Positions 32,352 through 41,960 of a DNA stretch of 64,000 bases are shown here, piece after piece. Position numbers and translations under genes: made by a program. A model generated the notes under the pieces. It had not been told where the DNA came from. It ran no database searches and was given only the letters and a program-made list of their open reading frames with translations. Positions within the stretch are counted from its first letter, which is position 1. Each line of letters begins with the position of its first letter. Source of the DNA: Helianthus annuus (Eukaryota; Streptophyta; Magnoliopsida; Asterales; Asteraceae); NCBI RefSeq assembly GCF_002127325.2, contig NC_035433.2:78310079-78374078 (forward strand), in the 5' to 3' direction.

Positions 32352-35300
32352 CTATCGATATACCAAATATAGATAGCCCTCTTCAGCTGCTCCTACACTC
32401 CCCAACAAAAATTTAGTTAGAGTGTGGGACCCAAGCCATGATGGTCTTGGGTCGTCCTGATTCGTCAACATAAGAAAACTCTTTGAAATAACCATCATCG
32501 CCTCTGTGTCCACCATTTCCATTTCGGAAATTGTTGGAATGAGTCCCCGCAAATCGTGGATTATACGGAGTTGACGATCTGTTGGTATAAGCAGAGTTTC
32601 CATACCCTCGGCTTCCATAGTTTTGGTAATTGTAATTTTGATTCCTGGATGGCTCAAAATTCCTACCAAATCTAGGAGCATCTTCGTGTCTTGAGAATGA
32701 TCGTGGATGATTATCCGAATGCGGTCTTTGATTTGGAAATCGGGGGGTGACCCATTTCGATCATTCACGAATCTGTTCTGTGCATGAGGTCTAGCATAGT
32801 TGTTGTTCGAACCTCCAGAACGTTTGTCATTCTCAATGCCTTGAAAGGTGACATGATTTTGTCGTCTGTGAGGGGTTTTCTCACGAGTATCATGTCTTTG
32901 AGGCACATTTTCTGATCTGTCCCCATGGTTATTAACAGCGGGTTTCTCCTCTTGATCCTGATTTTGTTGTGATTTAACATTTGTTTTAACAACTGGTTTT
33001 ACTTCTTGTTTAATCACTTTGTTTTTCTCAACCTTTTGACTTTTACCATTTTTCTTTTCAGCATTAACTGATTCATTTTGTGGTTTGTCAACAAAAGGTT
33101 TCTTTTGATCAGGATCAACAAGTGATTTACCCCTGTCATCTGGACAGTCTGCTGCTAAGTGTCCTTTCCCACGACACTTGTAGCACTTGCGAATTTTCGC
33201 AGCGTTCTTTGGACGTTCCTCATGATCGGTCGAAGATGAAGAGGCATTGGTGGGATTTTTCAAAATTTGGTTCACAAACTGAGAGTTGGAACCTGTTTCG
33301 ATTTTTACTTCTTCTTTGACAAAATCCTCCCCTTTAACAAACTCAGTTTTAGGGATATTTTTCAAAGTCTTTTTAGTTTTCCCACGTGACTTAGGTTTTG
33401 ACTTCTCATTTTGAACTTGATTGAAAATTTCTAAAATCTTGTTGCTTATCAAATTTTCAATGTTTTCAAGGTTCACCTCATTTTTCTTTGAAATTCCACT
33501 CTTCTTCGACTGATCTGAGTCAGTGACTTCATCTGGTTCAGATTCTGACTCACTTTGTGGTTCAACTGTCAGAGGAGTCTTTGGCACAAAATTTGCCAAT
33601 TCAGGATCAATGCTTGGCATCGATGTATAGTTATGGTTTACCGGAGGAGGCACCTTGGTATAACCAATGCCAAACATTTCTTCCTCAGATTCCTTGAGAC
33701 GTTGGCTGTTAATACAGAAATTCATCACTTCAGATGAATCCCTGAATTTTTCAATCTTTCGTTGCAAATCCAAAATCTGATTATCTTTTTCCAAAATGAT
33801 TTTGTTCTTTTCCAAAACAGAATTTTGACTTGTTTCAAGTTCAGATTTTAATTCTTGATTTCTAAGATTACCCTTAGCCACAAGTCTCTCAAATTCAGAG
33901 ATATCATTCTTCAGCGCTTTTATCTTAATTCGGTGTTCTTTATCCGAATTAGACAAAACCGCAATGAGTTCTCTGGATTTTTCTAAATCTGCAATTAAGT
34001 TTGTGTTATGAAGTGCATATCTATCAATCTTAGTCACAAACTCAACACATCTAGCACATCGCTTATCTACAGAAGATGATTTTACCTCAATGCCAGCCAT
34101 GAATGCACAAGCCTCGTTTTCTTCGGAATTTTCTTCCAACCTTTTAGCTTCTGCATCCGCAAATTGCTGCATTTCAGCTGTGGAGATGTTGAATTCAAAG
34201 CGTTCACCTTTTTCTCCATCTTCTGTCTTGCTAGGCTTCTCAACAGTCTCTTCGATCGAAGGACTTTCATTCTCAGTAACATTTCCCGAATCCAACTCTT
34301 CCCCAAGAACTTCAGCCACAACTTCAAGCTCCTCAATGCTTGTATCTTCAACAACCTCTTCATACACTTCTTCGTTCACAATTTCAGCTATAAAAGCTTG
34401 TGACACAATAGCTCCTGAGATGTCTTCCAAAGCACAACCCCAGTCATAAGGCTCAGTCACATTCTGTAAAGGTTGAGCCACCATAGCATTGTTTGTCGAA
34501 GGTGTGGTATTTTCAGACCCACTTGAACTAGCACTTGAGTTGGAGTTAGCATTTGATGCATTGTTTTGAGGTCTTGAATTGTTTCCTCGAGAGTTGTTAT
34601 CTCTGTCAGATCTTTCCATCTTCGGCTTTCGACAATCACGTGCGAAATGCCCGTAGATCCCACAGTTGTAACACTTTACCTTTGACATGTCGACCCCCAT
34701 TCGAGTCTTTGTCTGACCCCCTATGAACTTCCTACCCGTCTTCAGCAGAAACTTCTTCGCTCTACGGACTAGCAATGCCATATTGAGTTGTAGATCAAGT
34801 TCTTCCATCTCGTCTTGATCTATCTGATCGAAGTCTTCATCGAGACTTGACGGTCCAACGAGTTTCCCAAGACAGAAGTTCTCGTATGCAGTCATGAAGG
34901 ACGCCAACAAACCCATATTTTCTTCAATCAACTTCAAACCGCTTGCATCTATCTTAGGAATGTTTACACTTGTTCCTTGAGATTTCTGAGCGCCACTAGA
35001 AGAGTACATCCCTTGATTTGAATTGGTTGTTCCACTTGAACTGACAGTGTTGCTTATGAAGGCGTGTTCACTTGTAGGACCTTCATTCTCCGAATACAAA
35101 GCAACACCGACACCACCATTACTACCCTTATCCGTTGGTTTCGAAGCCTTATACAACTGAGGATCTTGGATCTTCTCGAAATCAGATGCTTGATCTTCCA
35201 TATTCCAAGCGTAACCCCTCAGCTTCTGAACAACTTCTTCCAATGAAAGCTCTTCGTAGAGAACACCCTCTCTGATCAAAGCGGTGTACATATTCCATTC

Positions 35301-35867
35301 TCTTGAAAGACAATTCAGAAACTTCTCAACCTTCTCGAATTCAGTGTAGATACCCTCTTTACTTCTATCAAGTTCGCTCAGCAGATGATAAAATCGATTT
35401 ACTGTGTCATCAAAAGATTCATTCTTCAAAGCCTTGAACACAACGAATTGAGTCTTCAAACGTTCGAGACGTCGTTTCTTGTACATTTCGTTTCCTTCAT
35501 ATCGCTGGATCATACTATCCCATAATTCCTTTGAGTTATTTCTCTTGCGAAACGTATGAAGTATCGATTGTGTCATTGCCATCGTTATCATTGACATAGC
35601 TTTCTCTTCACATTCATAAAACTTCTTCTGGTCATCAGTGAGAGCCAAATACGTATCAATCGTCAACGTACGTATTGGTGTAGCACCACATCCTTTAACG
35701 ATGCACAACCAGATTTTGATGTCTTTTGCTCGAACATATCTTTCAAAACGCTCCTTCCACTCAGGAAAATCAAGTTCGTTGACCAACAAAGGAGGTTTGT
35801 CGTTACTTCCTACCTCAGCATTGTGCTTGAGGCTTTGCACCATCGTAGTCAGATTGTTATTCGCCAT
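32352..35867 (-). CDS. gag: RE6 Gag (1171 codons, C-terminus shifted out of frame)
   Basis: Start at 35867 gives the expected N-terminus before the [11 protein letters not shown] motif. Order: UBN2/capsid-like domain (residues ~30-235), Ser-rich linker, first CCHC knuckle ([14 protein letters not shown]) near 397-410, acidic region, coiled coil (~600-730), VPPPVNHNY motif, basic region, second knuckle ([14 protein letters not shown]) near 893-906, basic/Asn-rich tail. At 32743-32748 a run of six C (minus strand) puts the last ~130 codons in a frame unlike the family. The conserved [14 protein letters not shown] ending is encoded in another frame and stops at about 32411. Either one C was lost or the assembly is wrong there. 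Confidence 0.9.
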   Translation of the reverse strand: MANNNLTTMVQSLKHNAEVGSNDKPPLLVNELDFPEWKERFERYVRAKDIKIWLCIVKGCGATPIRTLTIDTYLALTDDQKKFYECEEKAMSMITMAMTQSILHTFRKRNNSKELWDSMIQRYEGNEMYKKRRLERLKTQFVVFKALKNESFDDTVNRFYHLLSELDRSKEGIYTEFEKVEKFLNCLSREWNMYTALIREGVLYEELSLEEVVQKLRGYAWNMEDQASDFEKIQDPQLYKASKPTDKGSNGGVGVALYSENEGPTSEHAFISNTVSSSGTTNSNQGMYSSSGAQKSQGTSVNIPKIDASGLKLIEENMGLLASFMTAYENFCLGKLVGPSSLDEDFDQIDQDEMEELDLQLNMALLVRRAKKFLLKTGRKFIGGQTKTRMGVDMSKVKCYNCGIYGHFARDCRKPKMERSDRDNNSRGNNSRPQNNASNANSNSSASSSGSENTTPSTNNAMVAQPLQNVTEPYDWGCALEDISGAIVSQAFIAEIVNEEVYEEVVEDTSIEELEVVAEVLGEELDSGNVTENESPSIEETVEKPSKTEDGEKGERFEFNISTAEMQQFADAEAKRLEENSEENEACAFMAGIEVKSSSVDKRCARCVEFVTKIDRYALHNTNLIADLEKSRELIAVLSNSDKEHRIKIKALKNDISEFERLVAKGNLRNQELKSELETSQNSVLEKNKIILEKDNQILDLQRKIEKFRDSSEVMNFCINSQRLKESEEEMFGIGYTKVPPPVNHNYTSMPSIDPELANFVPKTPLTVEPQSESESEPDEVTDSDQSKKSGISKKNEVNLENIENLISNKILEIFNQVQNEKSKPKSRGKTKKTLKNIPKTEFVKGEDFVKEEVKIETGSNSQFVNQILKNPTNASSSSTDHEERPKNAAKIRKCYKCRGKGHLAADCPDDRGKSLVDPDQKKPFVDKPQNESVNAEKKNGKSQKVEKNKVIKQEVKPVVKTNVKSQQNQDQEEKPAVNNHGDRSENVPQRHDTREKTPHRRQNHVTFQGIENDKRSGGSNNNYARPHAQNRFVNDRNGSPPDFQIKDRIRIIIHDHSQDTKMLLDLVGILSHPGIKITITKTMEAEGMETLLIPTDRQLRIIHDLRGLIPTISEMEMVDTEAMMVISKSFLMLTNQDDPRPSWLGSHTLTKFLLGSVGAAEEGYLYLVYR

Positions 35868-37250
35868 TAGCGAACTTCCAAGTGAAGTGAACTTTAATCA
35901 GAGTGTGAACCCTGGATCACAAAAACCTGAAACAGAACACAGACAAAAGAGCTCGGACACAACACTGTTAGAAATTTATAACTCAGACACCCTTGATTGA
36001 AAAATTTGGACACACTGCACTTATACCTCAGACTAACAGGATAAAAGTAAACTCAGACTCAAGACAATCTAATAAACTTGGACTCAAAAGACTTCTAATA
36101 AACTCGGACTTAAAACAAAATAACCTCAGACTCAATAACCTCCGACTAAATACTACCTATATAATAAACTCGGATACTAAATAAATAATTAAACTAGGAC
36201 ACTTAATAAAATGAAACTAAATTCGGAGAAAAACTAAACTCAGACCTATATATTGTATAGATTAAACTCGGACCAACAACCTACAATACTAAACTCGGAC
36301 TTAAGTTAATAAGAAACTCGGCTCAAGACTTAAAAGAAATAAACTCGGACTTAAGTATTGACAAGGATAGTTGAAACTCGGACAAATTGAGTTAAACACA
36401 AACTCGGACGAGACTAAATAACGATATAAATCGAGTTATACTCGGACAAAACAATTTTTCAAACTCGGACAATGATGGCTAGATATTAAACTCGGCAAGA
36501 TATTAAACTTAAATTAAACTCGGACTCATCTAAAATACTTACTAACTCGGACTACTAGTAATAAAATAAAATCGGACTAACTAAATAAACAATAACCTCG
36601 GACTAACTAAAACAAACTCAGACAAGGACTACCTAAACTAAACTCGGACAAGGACAAACTTAATAAAACCATTAAACTCAGACATGGCTAAACTCGGACC
36701 GAATGAAAACTTAAATTAAGACTCAAATAAGAAAATCGGACAAAAGTGAAACTCAGACTAATTTACCTATAAAAGGAAAAGATCGGACCAAAGCAATGAA
36801 AAACTCAGACTCAATAATCTTTAAAAGGAAAAACTCAGACTATGGAAAAAGCTCAGACTGGTTTGAAACTCAGACAAGTTTCAAAACTCAGAAAGAAACC
36901 AATCTTCGGAGTATCTCCCCAATGTGACTACACACTGGTTCAACAATACCCCGGAGACACAAACACAAAGTGTAAACCTCAGACCAAGCTTCCAAAGATC
37001 AAAACTCAGAATCTTTTATCTCCTTCAAAGCTCTGTATGAACAAGAACAAAAACCCTGTAAAACCCAGATGAAGAAAACACTAAAAACTCTCTAAACTAC
37101 TCAAAATCCATCATCCAAACACTAGAAAGGAATGAAGAATCATGAATAACACACAAAAACTCACTAAAATCTCACTAAACCCTATCAAAGTATGAACTAA
37201 TCTCACCAAAACCTTCAAACTAAGAACACCTACAGTAGTATGAGCACACT
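35868..37250 (-). other. RE6 untranslated leader with about 40 AAACTCGGAC words
   Basis: 1.4 kb without a gene. On the plus strand AAACTCGGAC or AAACTCAGAC recurs roughly forty times between 35930 and 36990, spaced about 15-40 bases, in otherwise A-rich sequence. In the element's own sense the word is GTCCGAGTTT. RE1, at the start of the window, has the same word in its leader. Confidence 0.75.
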
Positions 37251-37262
37251 GCTCTGATACCA
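37251..37262 (-). promoter_or_regulatory. RE6 primer binding site (tRNA-Met-i)
   Basis: Reverse complement is TGGTATCAGAGC, two bases from the 5' LTR. Confidence 0.93.
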
Positions 37263-37264
37263 CT

Positions 37265-37859
37265 TGTAAGGCCTCCTAATCCAAGATCTCACTCACCTAA
37301 AGCAACCAACAGGTGTGCGGAATCCACCTGATGATCAACCACTGTAGATGAACACAAGAATGCAAGGATTTGAGAGAGAAATCAAGAATACACAGAGTAT
37401 TCTTGATGAAGATGAATGACGTCACTCACACAAAGCGCCGCCAGACAAAAAGCACAATGATTAGGGCACAGAAATTCACACAGAAATCGTTACCTTGTCT
37501 ATTCCATATTAAAGTATATATACAAGGTGAAACCCAGACTTTCCACACCAAATAGAAAGCCCGGACAAAACATAGAGCACAAAGCCAACACAGAGTTTAT
37601 GCTACAAAACTCAGACAAACCAAGACTATACAAACTCAGACAAGGCTAGTCCAAATAAACTCTGTCTAAAATTAAACTCTTTCCAAATAAACTCTTTCCA
37701 AATAAACTCTTTCTATAAAACCCTTTCCATAAACTCCTTCTAGAAGAAACTCTTCCATAAACTCTTTCTAGAATAAACTCTTTCTAGACTTTGGACAATG
37801 TTCAATAAAGACCCTTGATGTTGGAAGCCTTGCACTTATCATCCAAAAGTGCATTAACA
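37265..37859 (-). repeat. RE6 5' LTR (right copy)
   Basis: 595 bp, apparently identical to 26681-27275, which points to a very recent insertion. It would hold the promoter for minus-strand transcription of RE6. Confidence 0.95.
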
Positions 37860-37864
37860 TATCT

Positions 37865-38497
37865 AAAGTCGACAGTTGTTTCAAAGCGTTGTTTACTGAA
37901 GACCTGTGGGAATCTTTATGAAAGCTGATGGTTCAAGACTGAAGACCTGCAGGATTCGGTTTTGGGTTTGACGTTTCTTTGGGATTTTACAGGGATCTGG
38001 GGGTAACTCAATTCGTTGAGTTTGCAAACGATGTACTTGGTCTAGCTGACTTCCTGAGTACTGATGCTGGTTGAGCTTGCAAGGGATACACTTGGTCTAG
38101 CTGACTTTCCTGAGTGTTGATGCTGAAGATTAAAGTGCATTACTTGGTCGATTCCACAAAGGCGGTTTACAGAAGACAGTTCACCAGAAATCTCTATCAA
38201 TGTAGTATGCTTGAAGATCAAGACTTGATGCAGTTTTTAAAGAATGGAACCCTTATCAAATGCCGTTTGGAGTATTGGAAGATCAGCGGAAGATCGGTCA
38301 ATTAAGGAAATTGCACAACTCCCAACACGGATACGCGTACTTTAAGGGGGAAATATTATACAAGGAGCATCAAGATACTACTTACCTGGATCATCGGTCA
38401 AGGGGGAATTTTGGTAACACAGAGAAGATGAATACTTGACTGAAGATCGATTGCAGTTGCATTTTCAGCATTCGACAGCAACGGACAAGGGGGAATT
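37865..38497 (+). other. RE5 interior, right part, with three PPT-like tracts
   Basis: Resumes RE5 after RE6. AAGGGGGAA tracts lie near 38344, 38400 and 38487; the last directly precedes the 3' LTR. A ~50-bp phrase (GTTGAGTTTGC...CTTGGTCTAGCTGAC) is imperfectly duplicated at 38015-38060 and 38070-38108. No gene recognised. Confidence 0.55.
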
Positions 38498-38930
38498 TGT
38501 TGATGCAGATTTTGTGTCCGATGCTTGTCGAATAGATTAGTTTTATTTTACGCTGAATTTGTAATAGTTAGTGAAACGGTCTATCGAACGTGTATAGACC
38601 CGCTCGTTTGAAGTGGTCAAACGAGAGGGTTATTCGGTCGACCGTGTGTGTTTGAAAGACAAGGGGTGTGACTATAAATAGAAAACCCTTGCCATTTCAA
38701 ACACTTGGAGATTTTAGGAGGTTTGAGACCTCACCAGGGAGAGATCACCACTTGGTCTCTCCCCGGATGTATACTCCTTTGGTATTAGTTCGGTTATCAT
38801 ATAATCGGGCCGATTTGTAATGTTTTACTACCGATTAATACAAAGAAGTTTGTTTTTCCGTCTCTAATCTCTCCCCTCTTGAACCGATCTCACAAGAATC
38901 ACGGTTTCGGTCACGAAACAGGGACCTGCA
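38498..38930 (+). repeat. RE5 3' LTR, about 160 bp upstream of the CRK start codon
   Basis: 433 bp, matching 24122-24553. Its TATA box (ACTATAAATAG, near 38671) points toward the CRK gene on the same strand, so read-out transcription into CRK is possible. Confidence 0.93.
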
Positions 38931-38935
38931 ATTAT

Positions 38936-39088
38936 ATATTCAAATAACACTTTTTTTGGTAACACATGTAGGTAAAATAAGTCATTTAGGACGTTCAATG
39001 AGCATAACATTTTTTTAAATGTACAAGCGACCTTCCTTTGTATATATTCATATGCCCAACTCAAATACTGTTATACCAGATTGAGACC
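38936..39088 (+). promoter_or_regulatory. CRK core promoter and 5' leader
   Basis: The end of the second promoter repeat (to ~39021) is followed by a TATA-like TGTATATATTC at 39038-39048 and, about 40 bases on, the CRK start in the context GACCATGT. RE5 has separated it from the rest of the upstream region. Confidence 0.45.
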
Positions 39089-39845
39089 ATGTTTCTTTCA
39101 ATTCTTTTTCTTTGGATGCCTATTCTGTTATTCATAGCCACTGCAACTGAATTTAAAATCAATCACTGTGACCTTAACACCACCAGCCATACAAACAATT
39201 CCATTTTTTATTCAAATGTTATCCAAGTCCTTGACTCACTTGCTTCACAGACCACCATCAATGATCAGCAATTCATAAACAAGAGTACTGGTATTCGACC
39301 GGACATAGCCTACGGTCTCTACCTTTGTAGGGCTGATGTTCTTGCAAACGACTGTCATAACTGTTTGCTCAGAGCCCGTGATGATATCAACAAGACATGC
39401 CCCTTGTCAAAAGCAGCCGTGTGGTGGACCGACACCTGCATGTTACGTTATGCAAATTATTCAATGGTCTCAGTGATGAATTCTGCTACTTTTTTCGAGA
39501 TCTATAATGACGTTAATATTTCAGAAGTGGCTAATGAGCAAAATCAATTTTCGCTAGTTGCTAATAATCTTATGGTTCAACTATCAAAACGTGCATCAAA
39601 TGATATGAAAAAGATGTTTGCATACGATGAAGTATCCTACAATGACGAAAAGATTTATGGATATGTCCACTGCACACCGGATTTATCAGGTTCTGATTGT
39701 AATAAATGTCTTCAAGTGAGTGTAGATCGTTTGCGTCCGTACTGTTATGGGAGAAAAGGAGGACGATTGGTGGCCGCGAGTTGCAATGTTAGATTTGAGA
39801 TCTATAAGTTCTTACAATTCCCAACAGCCTCATCAGACAAACCAG
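39089..39845 (+). CDS. CRK exon 1: signal peptide and two DUF26 domains
   Basis: 252 intact codons. Start chosen at 39089 because a hydrophobic signal peptide (MFLSILFLWMPILLFIATA) follows; an upstream in-frame Met at 39038 lies in promoter sequence. Two C-X8-C-X2-C motifs, CRADVLANDCHNC near residue 85 and CTPDLSGSDCNKC near 200, define the DUF26/Gnk2 repeats. The donor is ACCAG|GTTTAT. Without splicing the frame ends four codons later, so an unspliced transcript would encode a complete secreted two-DUF26 protein of about 254 residues. Confidence 0.88.
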
Positions 39846-40084
39846 GTTTATAATCTCTGCTTCATTCGGCGTTAATGTGAAAGCGCTTTCTTTGTTCTAA
39901 AAGTATTTTGTCTTTCTGTGATTGATATCAATTATAATAATTTGAATTGATAAAGAGTTTCAGTGATTTTTTAATTGATGGCAACAGATTATGTTAGCCT
40001 GTTGACTGATTTTTATAATATTCTTCAATGAAAAGTTGTCTTAAATATTGATTTTTAAACTAAACTTCAGTTATTTAGGGTGGA

Positions 40085-40473
40085 GTTCGGCTACAAAATT
40101 CATTTTTCCTACAAAATGTACAAAGGCATAAAACACCACAATTTCAGCCATAAAATACACTCAAAATCCACAAATAACAGAGTGAAGATCAATAAAGACA
40201 ATATCCAAACCCTAACGGCCAATGAAAACTTCAAACACACCATAGTAGAACTTTGAATATAAAACACAACATGATAATCAACATAAAACACACTAATGTT
40301 AGTCATTCGATAATCAAAGCCTTATAATCCAAAACACAAAACAAAACCCACAAATATGATGTTTTAGTAATCTTCTCTTTGTTATTTGTTGGTTTTGAAT
40401 TTGTTTTGTGGTTGACATTATAGTGTTTTATTACTTTTTACACTTTGTAGGAAAAATTAACTTTGTAGCCAAC
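40085..40473 (+). mobile_element. MITE in CRK intron 1
   Basis: Inverted ends GAGTT(C)GGCTACAAA-TT-ATTTTTCCTACAAA, ~40 bp each, enclosing AT-rich sequence without coding. The target duplication is unclear, so the superfamily is not assigned. Confidence 0.6.
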
Positions 40474-40599
40474 TCTTACATAGGAGTCTTAATTATCATA
40501 TGATTATTGTCATTATGTGTTTTAAACAAAAACTGTAATTGGTCAATGTAATCAAACAAGGGAGACGAACCCCAATTAGTACACTACTAGAAAACTTTC

Positions 40600-41290
40600 T
40601 CCTTTGTGACAGCCAAATTTGTAGAAAATTTGTAGGCAATCGGTCTTACTCACAGATTTGCTACAAAAAAATTCGTGCAAAATAGAATTGTCGAAAATCT
40701 CGTTAGCTACAAAACTATGACAAAATTTCCCACAAATTTTTGACAAATCTATATCGTTAGAAATGTTGCCACAAAATACCTACAAACCGTTTTTTTATGT
40801 TTTTCCTACAATTCTTCCACAATTATGCCTATTTTTGTATTTTATTTTATGGTATTTTACTTTTAAAATTAATAACACTAATGACAAAAATTATCCATAA
40901 TTATGAATAATTATTTTATTTTGCGACAAAATTTCTACAAAATTATAAAACTTTCTCTTAACATTTTGCTACAAATTTCCTACAAATAAAACATATATTT
41001 TTTAATGTTGTGACAAATTTCCTACAACTTAAAAAATAGTTTTTTTAAGTTTTGTGACAAAATTCCTACAAACTAAAAAAAACAAAATTTAAAGGTTACG
41101 ACAAAATTCCTACAAACAAAAAAAAACAAAATTTAAAGGTTATGACAAAATTTCTACAAACCATGAAAAACAAAATTTAAAAGTTACGACAAAATTCCTA
41201 CAAACCAAAAAAAAAATTTGAAGGTTGCCACAAATTTCCTACAACTCAGCCTGCATCTGTTTGCTACGAATTTGTGACAAACTGTAACAA
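40600..41290. repeat. CACTA left subterminal repeats
   Basis: About twelve variants of GACAAAATT(C/T)CTACAAA or TTGCTACAAATTTCCTACAA. In En/Spm elements such subterminal repeats are bound by the transposase-accessory protein; function here is inferred from that family. Confidence 0.7.
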
Positions 41291-41530
41291 ATTAAAGAAA
41301 TTAAATAAAACCATTTTTTATGAAAAAAATGCAGCAAAATTACTATTATAATTTCAAAAATTATTACAGCAATATTCTAAAACATTCCAAAAATATTAAA
41401 GCAACATTCCAAGACATTCCAAACATTCCAAAAAATTAAAAACATTCCAAAACGCACAAAAAATCCTAACTAAAAGCAATCAAAACTAATCCGTTGTTTA
41501 ACATTACAATACTTAACTAGACGAGAGTTT

Positions 41531-41692
41531 TTACTCATTTCCGATGCTTTTCAGCTTTTCTTCTATAAGTTTTTGCCATGCCGCTTGGTCGGCCCGCTCT
41601 TTCTCGCGCTCTTGTTGAAATTTTTCGAACCGGGATTCTATGTTTTGTCGGGCCTCCCGTTCTTTTTCTAATTCCTCTTGAACCTTTTGAAG
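41531..41692 (-). pseudogene. Last exon of a plant CACTA transposase-like protein
   Basis: Open minus-strand exon preceded by an acceptor (CTTTTAG) and ended by TAA. It encodes a charged coiled coil (QEELEKEREARQNIESRFE, then ADQAAWQKLIEEKLKSIGNE), resembling the C-terminal coiled coil of plant Ptta/En/Spm transposases. Upstream exons are not recognisable, so the element is non-autonomous. Confidence 0.6.
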
Positions 41693-41960
41693 CTAAAAGT
41701 TGTACAAAAAGATATAATTAATAAACATAGTCAAAATTCACATATCATTTAACAATAATACGATATTCTAGTCATGGTAAACCATCTAGTCATCTAGACC
41801 ATTAAGTACACACGAATATGAAGTACATATATGTTAAAATCGGCCAAAACACCTTTTGCCAAGAAACTGACATTTGAGAGTCAGAGATTGAAAATTAAAA
41901 AATATTGACCCGCCAGTTTTATCATAGGTTTATTTCAAGCAACTTACCAAACACTAGAAG

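Larger units (their letters stand above)
26681..37859 (-). mobile_element. RE6: full-length young Sirevirus-like Ty1/copia element nested in RE5
   Basis: 11,179 bp with two 595-bp LTRs that I could not tell apart by eye, TSD TATCT (26676-26680 and 37860-37864), PBS next to the right LTR and PPTs next to the left. Minus-strand order: 5' LTR, 1.4-kb leader, gag, pol, 0.7-0.8 kb conserved module, extra open frame, PPTs, 3' LTR. Large Gag with two knuckles, separate gag and pol frames, and a long 3' region are Sirevirus traits. It is the only element here with an uninterrupted pol and may be, or recently was, active. Confidence 0.95.
24122..38930 (+). mobile_element. RE5: non-coding LTR element in CRK promoter, carrying RE6
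   Basis: LTRs at 24122-24553 and 38498-38930, TSD ATTAT (24117-24121 and 38931-38935), PBS and PPT. Without RE6 it is about 3.6 kb. No gag or pol is visible in its own sequence. The LTRs differ at only about three positions, so it is fairly young. It is a non-autonomous element depending on enzymes from elsewhere. Confidence 0.93.
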
